Source: Campylobacter estrildidarum (lineage in GTDB: Bacteria > Campylobacterota > Campylobacteria > Campylobacterales > Campylobacteraceae). Taken from it: DNA of 64,000 nucleotides. Positions 48,330 to 60,140 of this stretch are shown here, piece after piece. A program made the translations under genes and the position numbers. The notes beneath the pieces are model-generated. The model did no database searches. It saw only the letters and a program-made list of their open reading frames with translations, and had not been told where the DNA came from. The first letter of the stretch is position 1, and every line of letters starts with the position of its first letter. The DNA is taken from positions 62,001 to 126,000 of the forward strand of contig NZ_NXLZ01000002.1 of assembly GCF_005406205.1 (NCBI RefSeq), in the 5' to 3' direction.

Positions 48330-49214
48330 ATGAATAGTTTATATGAAACACTTGGAGTATCAAAAAATGCAAGCTCTGATGAAATAAAAAAAGCTTATCG
48401 TCGCTTAGCAAGACAATATCATCCTGACATCAATAAAGAAAAAGGAGCTGAAGAAAAATTTAAAGAAATCAATGCTGCTTATGAAATTCTAAGTGATGAA
48501 AAAAAACGTACTCAATATGATCAATATGGTGATTCTATATTTGGAGGACAAAGTTTTCACGATTTTTCAAGAAATACCGGAGGAATTAATTTAGACGATA
48601 TCTTGAAAGATTTATTTGGCGGAGGGTTTGGTGGATCTTCACGCCATCATCGTTTTAATGGATTTTCTTCTAAAGGTTTTGGTGGGTTTGGAAATTTTGA
48701 AGAAGAAGATTTAGACTTAACCATAGAACTAACCATTCCTTTTGAAAAATCTGTTGTTGGGGGAGAACATACTTTTACCTTTCAAGGAGAAAATATTAAA
48801 TTTAAAATTCCACACGGTATTAAAGAAGGAGAAAAACTTAGAATTCGCGGAAAAGGAAAGAATGCTTACAATAAAACCCGTGGAGATCTCATTATTATAG
48901 TAAAAATTGAAGAAAGTAAAATATATCAAAGAGACGATGATGATTTATATCAAAAAGTTGATATTTCACTTAAAACGGCTCTTTTTGGCGGTAAAATTAC
49001 AATTAAAACTTTTAAAGAAAACAAGAAAGAAGCTACAATTTCTATAGCTCCAAATTCAAAAAATGGACAAAAGATACGTTTAAAAGGTTATGGGGTGCAA
49101 AATAGAAAAAATAATATTTATGGAGATATGTATTTGATTTTAAATATTATATTGCCAAATACAGAAACATTAGATGAAAAACTTATCACACTTTTAAAAG
49201 AAAAACTTCCATAG
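48330..49214 (+). CDS. cbpA: DnaJ-like co-chaperone CbpA
   Basis: Hsp40 family protein of 294 residues. J domain at 1-66 with the DnaK-activating [10 protein letters not shown] (HPD), a Gly/Phe-rich linker (about 75-115), then directly the C-terminal substrate-binding beta domains; the zinc-finger region of true DnaJ is missing, defining the CbpA type. 13 bases separate it from hspR, so the operon contains its own probable repressor. Confidence 0.93.
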   Translation: MNSLYETLGVSKNASSDEIKKAYRRLARQYHPDINKEKGAEEKFKEINAAYEILSDEKKRTQYDQYGDSIFGGQSFHDFSRNTGGINLDDILKDLFGGGFGGSSRHHRFNGFSSKGFGGFGNFEEEDLDLTIELTIPFEKSVVGGEHTFTFQGENIKFKIPHGIKEGEKLRIRGKGKNAYNKTRGDLIIIVKIEESKIYQRDDDDLYQKVDISLKTALFGGKITIKTFKENKKEATISIAPNSKNGQKIRLKGYGVQNRKNNIYGDMYLILNIILPNTETLDEKLITLLKEKLP

Positions 49215-49227
49215 AAAGGAGAAAATA

Positions 49228-49602
49228 ATGGATCATCACTACGACGAACCTGTATACCTAATAAGCGTTGTTGCTAAAGTCTTAAGCATACACCCACAAA
49301 CCTTAAGACAATATGAAAGAGAAGGACTAGTAGAGCCAAGTAGAACTGATGGTAAAATAAGACTATACTCTCAAAGAGATATCGATCGCATCAAATTAAT
49401 ACTTCGCTTAACTCGTGATATGGGTGTAAATTTAGCAGGAGTTGATGTTATATTAAAATTAAAAAATCAAATTCACGAATTTGAAAATTTAATCGATGAG
49501 TTACGTTTGGAACTTAGCAAACAGAAAAATCCTAATGCAACCTCAAAAGCTGTTGTTAAACATAAAAACAGCTTTGATTTAATCTTCTATGAGAAAAAAT
49601 AA
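49228..49602 (+). CDS. hspR: Heat-shock repressor HspR (MerR family)
   Basis: 124 residues; MerR-type winged helix at about 8-75 (YLISVVAKVLSIHPQTLRQYEREGL, RLYSQRDIDRI), then a short coiled coil for dimerisation. HspR binds HAIR repeats upstream of chaperone genes and needs DnaK as co-repressor in other bacteria. Downstream of cbpA and 6 bases ahead of kefB; a HAIR-like site upstream suggests autoregulation. Confidence 0.92.
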   Translation: MDHHYDEPVYLISVVAKVLSIHPQTLRQYEREGLVEPSRTDGKIRLYSQRDIDRIKLILRLTRDMGVNLAGVDVILKLKNQIHEFENLIDELRLELSKQKNPNATSKAVVKHKNSFDLIFYEKK

Positions 49603-49608
49603 CAAAAA

Positions 49609-51234
49609 ATGGATAATTTTTTAGAAATTTTTCTCATTGCGGCGGCTATTGCTATTATCTTAAATGTTATTTTAAAAAAATTCGAAATTCCAACTATTAT
49701 CGGTTATATAGCAGCTGGAGAAATCATTTCTGAAATTTATCATTTAAGCGGGAAAGGCGAAATAACTCATATTGCTGAATTTGGTATCGTTTTTTTAATG
49801 TTTACAATTGGACTTGAATTTTCTTTTAAGCATTTAATGGCTATGAAACAAGAGGTTTTTTTAAACGGATCTTTGCAAATGCTTACTTGCGGATTTGTAT
49901 TTACTTTAATTACTATGGGAATTTTAGGTCTTGGAGATAAAAGTGCAACCATAGCAGGTTTTGCTTTAGCACTCTCTTCTACTGCTGTTGTACTTAAGAT
50001 GCTAAATGACAATGGAGATATTAATGAACAATACGGCAGAAAAGCTTTAGGAATACTACTTTTTCAAGATATTGCGGTTATTCCTTTACTGCTACTTGTA
50101 GATATATTTTCATCTAACAATCAAGACATAGGACAGCTATTACTCACTTCTCTTATTTCAGCAATTATTTTAATTGCTTTGCTTTTTTTTATAGGAAAAT
50201 ATTTAGTAGATAGGGTTTTTAGGCTTATTATTCGTGCTTCTTCTCAAGAAATTTTTATAGCTACAATTTTATTTATGGTAATAGGTGCAAGTTTTTTAGC
50301 AAACTATTTTGGCTTTTCCTATTCTCTGGGTGCCTTTATAGCAGGAGCATTGATAGCAGAAACCAAATATAAACATAAAATTGAAGCCGATTTAATTCCT
50401 TTTAGAGACTTACTCCTGGGGCTTTTTTTTATGACAGTAGGAATGCAAATTCAACTCGATATTATCACAGAAAATTGGTTTTTAATTTGTATTTTAACCC
50501 TGCTAATTATGTCTATGAAATTTGGTATAATATTTGGATTTTTATTTCTTTATACAAAAAAAAGAGTAGCTCTAAAAACTGCTTTTTCTATTGCCCAAAT
50601 TGGAGAATTTGCTCTAGCAATTTTTTCTCTTTTGCAAGCTAAAGGTATGCTTGATATTAAAACTTCACAAATTCTAATTGTGGTTTCAATTATAACAATG
50701 ATTATTACTCCTTTTATACTTAATAACATACGCAAAATTGCAAATGTCGTTGAAGATATGACTTTAAATAAAAACACTATACAAAACAATACTCAACAAT
50801 ACAAATTAAAAAATCATCTTGTCATTTTTGGTTATGGACGCTTAGGGCAAGAAATGGTGCAAAGGATTAAAAATACTGGTGTACCTTATTTAGTACTAGA
50901 AAGTGATTTAAATTTGGTTGAATTAGGAAATAGTCGTGGGGAAAATGTGATTTTTGCAAATGCTGCCCAAGAAGAAACTTTAAAAATTGCCAATATAGAA
51001 GAATGTGCTGTTGCAGTCATTACTATAACCAATGAAGCAAAACTTGAAATGCTTTGCCAACTTTTATCATCTTACCCAAAGCCTATTGATACTATTATCC
51101 ACGTTAGCGGAAATCTTGAAAAAATGTTGTTTTCAAGCATAGATGAAAATATTCGCGTTATAAATTCTGAAAAAATTTTAGCTAGAAATTTAGTTCAAGA
51201 AGCTTTAGAATGTAGAATTCATAAAAACACCTAA
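49609..51234 (+). CDS. kefB: KefB-type cation:proton antiporter with RCK domain
   Basis: Potassium efflux or K+/H+ antiporter of the CPA2 family, 541 residues. About 12 membrane helices (1-375) with the family motif GIVFLMFTIGLEF and FSYSLGAFIAGALIAETKYKHKIE, then an RCK/TrkA-N cytoplasmic domain (about 400-540) starting HLVIFGYGRLGQEMV, the NAD-binding GxGxxG. No TrkA-C domain. A glutathione-gated role, as in E. coli KefB, is not implied, because Campylobacter is not known to make glutathione. Confidence 0.88.
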   Translation: MDNFLEIFLIAAAIAIILNVILKKFEIPTIIGYIAAGEIISEIYHLSGKGEITHIAEFGIVFLMFTIGLEFSFKHLMAMKQEVFLNGSLQMLTCGFVFTLITMGILGLGDKSATIAGFALALSSTAVVLKMLNDNGDINEQYGRKALGILLFQDIAVIPLLLLVDIFSSNNQDIGQLLLTSLISAIILIALLFFIGKYLVDRVFRLIIRASSQEIFIATILFMVIGASFLANYFGFSYSLGAFIAGALIAETKYKHKIEADLIPFRDLLLGLFFMTVGMQIQLDIITENWFLICILTLLIMSMKFGIIFGFLFLYTKKRVALKTAFSIAQIGEFALAIFSLLQAKGMLDIKTSQILIVVSIITMIITPFILNNIRKIANVVEDMTLNKNTIQNNTQQYKLKNHLVIFGYGRLGQEMVQRIKNTGVPYLVLESDLNLVELGNSRGENVIFANAAQEETLKIANIEECAVAVITITNEAKLEMLCQLLSSYPKPIDTIIHVSGNLEKMLFSSIDENIRVINSEKILARNLVQEALECRIHKNT

Positions 51235-51243
51235 GGTATAGTT

Positions 51244-51573
51244 TTGACAAAAATTAACGAAAAAAACTTAAGAGTAAAATATTTAAGAGCATTAGAAAAA
51301 TTCTCTAATATAGCAAGATCCTGTTTAAAAAGAGAAGATTTTGAATTGGAAAAATTTCAAGAAAGAATGCAAAAAAATAAAAAAGTTGTAGAAAAATGTC
51401 AAGCGGTTATTTTAAACTCAACCTATAGTAAAAAATTAGAAAATTTTGTCAATGCTTGTCTTGATTTTTCTAAAGAAAAAGAAGAACTTTTAAATCTTGC
51501 CAACGCTTTAGATAAACTAAAAAACCAAAACCACAAAGAAAAACATAAAAACTATTTAAAGGAATACGAATGA
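51244..51573 (+). CDS. Small basic protein of unknown function
   Basis: 109 residues from a TTG start (AAGGTATAG before it). Highly charged, probably one long coiled coil (KFQERMQKNKKVVEKCQAVIL, LNLANALDKLKNQNHKEKHKN); no signal peptide. Lies 9 bases after kefB and overlaps the HAD gene by 4 bases (ATGA), so it is translated with them. I know no family for it. Confidence 0.65.
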   Translation: MTKINEKNLRVKYLRALEKFSNIARSCLKREDFELEKFQERMQKNKKVVEKCQAVILNSTYSKKLENFVNACLDFSKEKEELLNLANALDKLKNQNHKEKHKNYLKEYE

Positions 51574-52193
51574 TTAATGTATTTTTTGATATGGATGGAA
51601 CGCTTATAGATAGTGCAAATGCAATTACTTGTGCTGTTAATGAAATTCGTGCTGATTTAAATTTAAATCCTCTTCCTAAAGAAAAAATAATTACAATTAT
51701 CAATACACCCAATGTAGATTGGGCTAAAGAGCTTTACAACATTGACAATTTTCATCATTCTGGTTTTAAAGATGGCTTTGAAAAATATTTTATTAAGCAT
51801 TATAAACAAAGTGTGATTTTATTTGATGGAGTAATAGAGCTTTTGCAATTTTTAAAAAGTAAAAATTGTTTTTTAGCAATTGCGACAAATGCTCCACAAA
51901 GTTCTCTTTCTAGCATACTTAAAAAACATAATATCATTCCATATTTTGATAAAATTTTAGGAGTGAGCGTTGGTATAGAACCAAAACCTAATCCTCAAAT
52001 GCTTAATCTTCTTATTAACGAAGCACCTTATCCAACAAGTATTTTTATAGGCGACAGCCAAAAAGACAGAGAATGTGCTAAAAATGCAAAAATTCCATAT
52101 TACCACGCTAAATGGTATCAAACAGAGAATTTAAAAGAAAATGAATTTGATAGCGTACAAACTCTAAAAGAATACTTATTAAAATATTTATGA
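51570..52193 (+). CDS. HAD family phosphatase (phosphoglycolate phosphatase-like)
   Basis: 207-residue haloacid-dehalogenase-type hydrolase. Motif I DMDGTLID with nucleophile Asp 8 and Asp 10, a four-helix cap (about 15-85), motif II ATNAPQSS, motif III Lys in IEPKPNP, and motif IV IGDSQKDRECA. Substrate not predictable; Gph-like by length. Overlaps the small coiled-coil gene by 4 bases. Confidence 0.88.
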   Translation: MINVFFDMDGTLIDSANAITCAVNEIRADLNLNPLPKEKIITIINTPNVDWAKELYNIDNFHHSGFKDGFEKYFIKHYKQSVILFDGVIELLQFLKSKNCFLAIATNAPQSSLSSILKKHNIIPYFDKILGVSVGIEPKPNPQMLNLLINEAPYPTSIFIGDSQKDRECAKNAKIPYYHAKWYQTENLKENEFDSVQTLKEYLLKYL

Positions 52194-52251
52194 GTTTTTT
52201 AATGAAAATATCATAAAATAATACAAATTGTATTCAAAGAAAGTTTAAAAA

Positions 52252-54243
52252 ATGAGTGAATTATTGATCGAAATTGGCGTAGAAGAATTACCCGCTATAC
52301 CTTTATTGAAAGAACTTCCAAATATAGAAAAAAAATGGCAAAATATTTTAGATGAATATCGCTTAATGAGTGAATTTATATTTTATTACACTCCTCGTCG
52401 TTTGGTATTTTTTCATAAAAATTTTCACAATAAACAAGAAGATACTACCGCTGAATTTATAGGAGCACCTAAAAATATAGCTTTTAAAGATGGACAATTA
52501 ACTTCTGCGGGTCAAGCATTTTTAGAAAAAGCGGGTATAAAAGAAAACGAACTTGAATTTAAAGAAATTAAAGGAAAGGAAGTCTTATATCATCAAAAAA
52601 CTCTTCGGGGTAAAAATAGTACCGAAATTTTAGGAGAAATGATAGATAAATTCCTAAAAAGTTTGAGTTTTGGTAAAAGTATGCGCTGGGGAAGTAATTC
52701 TTTTGAATTTATCCGTCCTATAAAAAGCATAGCTTGTATTTTAAATGATCACCTTGTTGAATTTGAAATTTTTGGAGTAAAGAGTTCCAAAAAAACTTTT
52801 GTCCATAGAAGTGTCAGTTATAACTATTTTGATTTTAAAAGCGCTAAAGAATATTTCCAAATTTTAGAAGATAATTATATTATTCTTGATCCAAAAAAAC
52901 GCCAAGAAAAAATTTTAAGTGAATTTGTAAGACTTGAAAATGAGTATAAAATTTCTATTGCACAAGATGAAGAACTTTTAACTGAAGTTGTAGCAATTAC
53001 AGAATACCCTAAGGCCCTTTTTGGAACTTTTGAAGAAGCTTTTTTGGAAATTCCAAACGAAGTTATCATCACTTCAATGCGAGAAAATCAACGCTATTTT
53101 GCTGTTTTTGATCAAAAAGGCTTGAGTAATCATTTTATAGTTGTTAGCAATGCGGTTTGCGAGGATTATTCTAAAATTATACACGGTAATGAAAGAGTTT
53201 TAAGAGCAAGATTAAGTGATGCAATGTTTTTTTATCAAAATGATTTACAAAAAGGCTTAGAACCTGAAAAACTTAAAAAAATAGTCTATCTTGAAAATTT
53301 AGGAACTATTGGCGATAAAAGCTTAAGAGAGATTGAACTTGCAAAAATTTTATGCGATTTTTTTCAAAATGATAAGATTGAAAATATTTCTAAAGCTATT
53401 TATTATGCAAAAGCGGATTTAGCAACTCAAATGGTTTATGAATTTACAGATTTGCAAGGAATTATAGGAAGTTATTATGCCTCAAAAATGGGTTTTGATT
53501 ATGAAATTTGTTTAGCTATAAAAGAACAATATTTGCCAAATTCTGAAAAATCAGATCTTCCAAGTACCGAATTTTCAAGTATAGTTGCCCTAGCTAATAA
53601 ATTTGACACACTTTTGGGACTTTTTAGTATAGGAAAAATTCCAAGCGGGACAAAAGATCCTTATGCTTTAAGACGTGCCGCTAATGGAATTTTAAAAATA
53701 CTTTTAAATTTAAATAAAAATTTTGATATCAATATATTTTTAGAAAAAGCCTCAAAAAACTATCAAAATTTTGATTTGCAAATTTTAAAAGATTTTATTT
53801 TTGAAAGACTTTATACTTTTTATGATCTAAATCCTAGCTTTATCAAAGCAGTTCTTGCTTCAAAAAATTCTGATATTATTTCCATCGATGAAAGCATTAA
53901 AGCTTTGGCAAAAATCAGTCAAAAAAGCAATTTTAGTGATTATTTTAGCACTTTTAAACGCCTTGCAAATATAGCTGAAAAAACTACAAACAATATTGAT
54001 GAAAATTTATTTATAGAAACAGAAAAAAAACTTTATATCGCATTTCAAAAAAGCTTAGAAGCACATACTATTAAAGAAAGATTGAACAATTTATTCGCTT
54101 TAAAACCAGAAATTGATGCTTTTTTTGAAGCTGTTATGATCAACGATAAAGATGAAAAACTTAAAAATAACCGCCAAGCTTTGGTATATAATATCTATCA
54201 AGAATTTCTAAAAATTGCAGACATCAAGGAGCTTAGCTTATGA
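52252..54243 (+). CDS. glyS: Glycyl-tRNA synthetase beta chain
   Basis: 663 residues. Begins with the family signature LLIEIGVEELPAIPL, continues through FIRPIKSIACIL, the HD-like region and the C-terminal anticodon-binding part ending NIYQEFLKIADIKEL. Works as alpha2-beta2 with GlyQ, which is not in the window. Overlaps the next M23 gene by ATGA. Confidence 0.96.
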   Translation: MSELLIEIGVEELPAIPLLKELPNIEKKWQNILDEYRLMSEFIFYYTPRRLVFFHKNFHNKQEDTTAEFIGAPKNIAFKDGQLTSAGQAFLEKAGIKENELEFKEIKGKEVLYHQKTLRGKNSTEILGEMIDKFLKSLSFGKSMRWGSNSFEFIRPIKSIACILNDHLVEFEIFGVKSSKKTFVHRSVSYNYFDFKSAKEYFQILEDNYIILDPKKRQEKILSEFVRLENEYKISIAQDEELLTEVVAITEYPKALFGTFEEAFLEIPNEVIITSMRENQRYFAVFDQKGLSNHFIVVSNAVCEDYSKIIHGNERVLRARLSDAMFFYQNDLQKGLEPEKLKKIVYLENLGTIGDKSLREIELAKILCDFFQNDKIENISKAIYYAKADLATQMVYEFTDLQGIIGSYYASKMGFDYEICLAIKEQYLPNSEKSDLPSTEFSSIVALANKFDTLLGLFSIGKIPSGTKDPYALRRAANGILKILLNLNKNFDINIFLEKASKNYQNFDLQILKDFIFERLYTFYDLNPSFIKAVLASKNSDIISIDESIKALAKISQKSNFSDYFSTFKRLANIAEKTTNNIDENLFIETEKKLYIAFQKSLEAHTIKERLNNLFALKPEIDAFFEAVMINDKDEKLKNNRQALVYNIYQEFLKIADIKELSL

Positions 54244-55070
54244 AAAAAATATTGACTTTAATTTTTTGTTTCTTTACTTGTGTTTTTGGAGCTCAAGAAA
54301 TAAAACTTATCAAAGGACAAGCTATATTTTTGGAACTTGAAAAAAATAATTTTATAGAATTAAAAAACCAAAATAAAACAATTCCAACCTTTAATCATCC
54401 AAAAAATAAAAATAAAATCCTTGCCATTTTTGCCCTACCCTATAAAAATCCTCCAAAAAGCACAAAATTAATCGCTATTTATAAAAATAAACAGCAAGAA
54501 TTCATCATCAACGCATTAGAAGGAAATTACAAAAGCGAAAAAATACAGGTGGCAAAAAATAAAATTTTTCCACCTAAAAATGTGCAAGAACGTATCAAAA
54601 AAGAATTGCAAGAAGCTAATGCTATCTACACTTCTTATACGCCAAAAGCTTTATATGATGGGACTTTTACAATACCCCTTACAAGTTTTATCACAAGTGA
54701 TTTTGGAAAAGCTAGGGTATTTAATAATCAAGTTGCAAGCTATCATAGCGGAACAGATTTTAGGGCTGCAAGTGGAACTCCAATTTATGCTGCAAATTCT
54801 GGTATAGTCAAAATTGCCAAAAATAGATATTATTCTGGAAATTCTGTAGTCATCGATCATGGATTTGGAATTTATTCTCAATATTATCATCTTTCAAAGA
54901 TTAATGTAAAAAAAGGACAAAAAGTTAAAAAAGGAAAACTTATAGGTCTAAGCGGAGCTACTGGAAGAGTGAGTGGACCACACTTGCACTTTGGAATATT
55001 TGCCGCACAAAAACAAGTAGATCCTTTAGATTTTGTAAAAAAATTTAATGCACTCTTTAATGAAATTTAG
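54240..55070 (+). CDS. M23 family peptidase, exported
   Basis: 276 residues with signal peptide (MKKILTLIFCFFTCVFGAQ). N-terminal domain of about 100 residues with a beta-sandwich look (IKGQAIFLELEKNNF, LIAIYKNKQQEFIINAL), then a LytM domain (about 150-275) with HSGTDFRA, YSQYYHLSKI and HLHFGIF, all zinc ligands present. Third M23 peptidase in this window. Start overlaps glyS by 4 bases. Confidence 0.88.
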   Translation: MKKILTLIFCFFTCVFGAQEIKLIKGQAIFLELEKNNFIELKNQNKTIPTFNHPKNKNKILAIFALPYKNPPKSTKLIAIYKNKQQEFIINALEGNYKSEKIQVAKNKIFPPKNVQERIKKELQEANAIYTSYTPKALYDGTFTIPLTSFITSDFGKARVFNNQVASYHSGTDFRAASGTPIYAANSGIVKIAKNRYYSGNSVVIDHGFGIYSQYYHLSKINVKKGQKVKKGKLIGLSGATGRVSGPHLHFGIFAAQKQVDPLDFVKKFNALFNEI

Positions 55071-56010
55071 TGATTTTTTTAATAATTGGCTTCACGAAAA
55101 CTACTATAAAAATGTTGCTCAAATAGGTAAAAAAGGGGATTTTTTTACCGCCGTAAGTGTAGGAAATCTTTTTGGAACTTTACTAGCAAAACATTTTTTA
55201 AAACTGATTGATGATGGTATTATAAAACCTCCTTTAGAAATTGTTGAAATTGGGGCAAATGAGGGTTATTTAAGCCGTGATTTTTTATCTGCTTTGCTTG
55301 AATTTAGGCCTGAAATTTTTTCTCAAATTTCTTTTTTTATTGTTGAGCCTCATGAAAAATTAAGAATTTTACAACAAAAAACCCTAGAAAGTATTGATTT
55401 TACTCACAAAAACAATTTAGAAGAATGTCATTTTAAAAATGCCTTTTTCTTCTGTAATGAACTTTTTGATAGCTTTACTTGCGAACTTATAGATGATAAT
55501 AAAATGGCTTATGTACAAGATTATCAAATCATTTTTAAACCTATAGATAAAGCTTTGAAGGAAAAATGCGAAAAGCTTAATTTAAAAAAAGGAGAATTAA
55601 GTCTAGAACTTGAAAATTTTCTTAAAAAACTCGATCAAGTCAGTGAAAAATTTATCTTTGCAGGTTTTGATTATGGGACTCTTGACAATGATCGTTTTAG
55701 TATAAGAATTTATCAAAAACACGAAGTTTTTAACCTTTTTGAAGTTCCTTTAAAAGATTTTTTTGGAAAAAGCGATATAACCTATAATGTGAATTTTAAT
55801 CATTTAAAGATTGTTATTGAAAATTTAAATTTCAAGCTTTTGCATTTTAAAAAACAAAGTCAAGCTTTAATCGATTTTGGCTTTGAAGAATTGTTAGAAT
55901 ATACCAAAAATAAAAATATGAAAAGTTATGAAAATTTACTCTCTCAAGGCAAAATTTTATTTTTTAATTTTGATGAAAAATTTCATTTTTTTGAATTTGC
56001 AAAACTATAA
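55048..56010 (+). CDS. MidA/DUF185-family SAM-dependent methyltransferase
   Basis: 320 residues. SAM-binding motif I VEIGANEGYLSRDFL near residue 65, then FFCNELFDSFTCELI and IFAGFDYGTLD, which match the MidA/NDUFAF7 (DUF185) layout; the Arg-methyltransferase partner in bacteria is unknown. A second possible ATG is at 55060. It overlaps the M23 end by about 20 bases. The opposing ppx/gppA gene overlaps its last 6 bases. Confidence 0.8.
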   Translation: MHSLMKFSDFFNNWLHENYYKNVAQIGKKGDFFTAVSVGNLFGTLLAKHFLKLIDDGIIKPPLEIVEIGANEGYLSRDFLSALLEFRPEIFSQISFFIVEPHEKLRILQQKTLESIDFTHKNNLEECHFKNAFFFCNELFDSFTCELIDDNKMAYVQDYQIIFKPIDKALKEKCEKLNLKKGELSLELENFLKKLDQVSEKFIFAGFDYGTLDNDRFSIRIYQKHEVFNLFEVPLKDFFGKSDITYNVNFNHLKIVIENLNFKLLHFKKQSQALIDFGFEELLEYTKNKNMKSYENLLSQGKILFFNFDEKFHFFEFAKL

Positions 56011-56979
56011 ATTCGCTATACAAAGACCTTCTCTTAAACCTTCATCAATAACTATAAATTCTTCTTCATCAAAAATAGCAAAAAATAAAAAACAACCCGC
56101 AGTTAAATATTTTTTACGTGTTTTTCCAAGATAAAAATTTGCCTCTTCTTCACTCATATTCCAAATTTTAAATGCGTATTTAAAAAAATCTTGAGTGTGT
56201 AAAATTTTTCCATTGATCTTTTTAGCGTCATATCTTTCATAATCTAAACCGCATTTTAAAGCAGCCAAAGCTGTAGGAACACCTGAATTTAAAACCACTT
56301 TTTTAATTTTGCTTTTTTTAAAAACTTTTTTAAGCTCTTTAACCTCATCAAAAGCTTTAAGTGCTATATTTTTTAATTTTTTATCTTGAATTAATAAGTG
56401 AATTTTTAATTTTTTATCTTTTAATTTGTAGGGAAATTTAGGATATTTTTTCAATATTTTTCTAAAAGAAAAAGTAAAATAATCATTTTTAAAATTACAT
56501 TTTTCATAAAAACTTATAATGCCAAAATCAAAACTTTGAAAATGCTCATCAAAAGATAACTCACAAGAAGCACCTCCTAAATCACAATAAGCAAAATGCC
56601 CTTTTATGCCCAAATTATCAAGAGCATTTTTCATTCCCAAAACGCTAATTTTGGCTTCTGTTTTAGCATCAATAACTTTAAAATTAATCCCAAATTGCTC
56701 CTTTAAATCTTTAAAAATTTCATCCGTATTGCTTGCCTTTCTAAAAGCTGCAGTTGCAACAGCTTTTGCTTTATGTAAATTTTGTTCTTTAGATAAAACA
56801 CTCAAAGCCTCTTTTATTTTTTCTATAGCTTCGGCTGAAATTTGCCCACTTTTAGATAAATTTTTTGCTGCACCTATAATGAATTCATATTCTTTTATTT
56901 TTTTAAATTTTTCATCCATTTCGACCGCTCTTAAAGTGTTTGATCCCAAATCAATACCAAGCATTACTTTTCCTTGCAA
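56005..56979 (-). CDS. Ppx/GppA phosphatase family protein
   Basis: 324 residues of the ASKHA fold. Phosphate-1 motif LGIDLGSNTLRAVEMD, phosphate-2 region AYCDLGGASCELSF. Family members split polyphosphate or pppGpp; Campylobacter has two Ppx/GppA proteins, and this one cannot be assigned to either substrate by eye. It faces pdxJ head to head with 41 bases between. Confidence 0.85.
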   Translation of the reverse strand: MQGKVMLGIDLGSNTLRAVEMDEKFKKIKEYEFIIGAAKNLSKSGQISAEAIEKIKEALSVLSKEQNLHKAKAVATAAFRKASNTDEIFKDLKEQFGINFKVIDAKTEAKISVLGMKNALDNLGIKGHFAYCDLGGASCELSFDEHFQSFDFGIISFYEKCNFKNDYFTFSFRKILKKYPKFPYKLKDKKLKIHLLIQDKKLKNIALKAFDEVKELKKVFKKSKIKKVVLNSGVPTALAALKCGLDYERYDAKKINGKILHTQDFFKYAFKIWNMSEEEANFYLGKTRKKYLTAGCFLFFAIFDEEEFIVIDEGLREGLCIANL

Positions 56980-56988
56980 TTTTTGGAG

Positions 56989-56994
56989 TATAAT
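56989..56994 (+). promoter_or_regulatory. Probable -10 box of pdxJ
   Basis: TATAAT 27 bases before the pdxJ ATG, in the short gap to the divergent ppx/gppA start. No clear -35. Confidence 0.55.
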
Positions 56995-56996
56995 AA

Positions 56997-58888
<1,892 letters not shown>

Positions 58889-58897
58889 GAAAATATA

Positions 58898-60088
58898 ATG
58901 CAAAATCATAAAAAAGCTTTATTTGCTTTAGCCCTAAGTGCTTTTTGTATGGGTGTTACTGAATTCGTTATGGCAGGAGTTTTGATTGATGTGCAGCATT
59001 ATTTTCAAATTGATGCAAAAACTGCTGGTTATCTCACAACTTTATATGCAATAGGCGTTGTTATAGGTGCTCCTATTATTAGCATTATTTTAAGTCATTT
59101 TTACAGACATACCCAACTTTTAATTAATCTTGGAGTTTTTGCTTTAGCTAATTTAATAATCTTTTTCAGTAACAATTTTTATCTCACAGCTCTAGCTCGT
59201 TTTATTGCAGGAACTCAACACGGCGTATTTTTTGTCATTGCTACACTTGCAATTTCCACTATTGTTCCAAATGAAAAAAAATCAAGTGCTTTAGCCATCA
59301 TGGTAACAGGACTTACCGTTGCCCTTGTTACAGGCGTTCCTTTAGGAACTTTTGTGGGGCATTATTTTGGTTTTAAATTTATCTTTTTGCTTATATTTTG
59401 TATCACAATGTTTGCTTTTGCTGGAGTTTGGCATATGATGCCTAAAAATTTAATTCCAAATCCTACAAGTCTTAAAAACCTTGCTCCAGCATTCTCTCAC
59501 CGCAATTTGCTTAAAACCTACACTATTACTCTTTGTAGTTGTGGGGCACAATTTGTTCTTTATACTTATTTGCAAAAATTACTTGTCGATGTCAGTGGTT
59601 TTAAAATACAAAGCACAGCTTATATCTTACTTTTATATGGAATATGTGCGATTTGTGGAAATTTATGGGGTGGAAAAATGGTTGATAAAAAGGGTGCAAT
59701 TTTTTCATTAAGATTAATTTTAAGCATACAAATTTTAGTGTTTTTGAGTTTTTTACTGACTATGCATATTCAAGTTTTAATTATCCTAAATATAGCCTTA
59801 ATGGGATTTTTCTCTTTTTCAACTATACCGGCTTTAAAAATGCTAAGCATTACAAAAGCCAAACGACATACTTATAAGATCATAGATAGTACTATTAGTG
59901 TTAATGAAGCAGCTTTTAACGTTGGTATAGCCTTAGCAAGTTTTATAGGAGGCTTTGTTTTGGCAAATATAGGTATAGAATTTAACGCACTTTTTTCATC
60001 GCTTTTTGTATTACCCGCATTGATTTTCTCACTTATGTTTGCAAAAGATAAAATAAACTTTGAACATTTTAAAAAAATTAAAAAATAA
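58898..60088 (+). CDS. MFS transporter (sugar/drug efflux type)
   Basis: 396 residues, 12 membrane helices. The N-terminus FALALSAFCMGVTEFVMAGVL is the AraJ/YdhP/Sot-type pattern of DHA1 exporters; a Gly-Arg-rich loop RFIAGTQHGVFFVIA follows. Substrate unknown. Nine bases behind pdxA. It has an internal Lys-rich tail and no partner genes. Confidence 0.85.
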   Translation: MQNHKKALFALALSAFCMGVTEFVMAGVLIDVQHYFQIDAKTAGYLTTLYAIGVVIGAPIISIILSHFYRHTQLLINLGVFALANLIIFFSNNFYLTALARFIAGTQHGVFFVIATLAISTIVPNEKKSSALAIMVTGLTVALVTGVPLGTFVGHYFGFKFIFLLIFCITMFAFAGVWHMMPKNLIPNPTSLKNLAPAFSHRNLLKTYTITLCSCGAQFVLYTYLQKLLVDVSGFKIQSTAYILLLYGICAICGNLWGGKMVDKKGAIFSLRLILSIQILVFLSFLLTMHIQVLIILNIALMGFFSFSTIPALKMLSITKAKRHTYKIIDSTISVNEAAFNVGIALASFIGGFVLANIGIEFNALFSSLFVLPALIFSLMFAKDKINFEHFKKIKK

Positions 60089-60092
60089 AAGT

Positions 60093-60106
60093 GGAACGAA
60101 AATTGC
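60093..60106 (+). promoter_or_regulatory. sigma54 (RpoN) promoter of ciaC
   Basis: GG (60093-60094), 10 bases, GC (60105-60106), inside GTGGAACGAAAATTGCTTTT, a close match to the -24/-12 TGGCAC-N5-TTGCT. Places the transcript start near 60117, 24 bases before the ATG. Confidence 0.8.
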
Positions 60107-60140
60107 TTTTTTGTTTTAAAAATCAAACAAAGGAAATGCA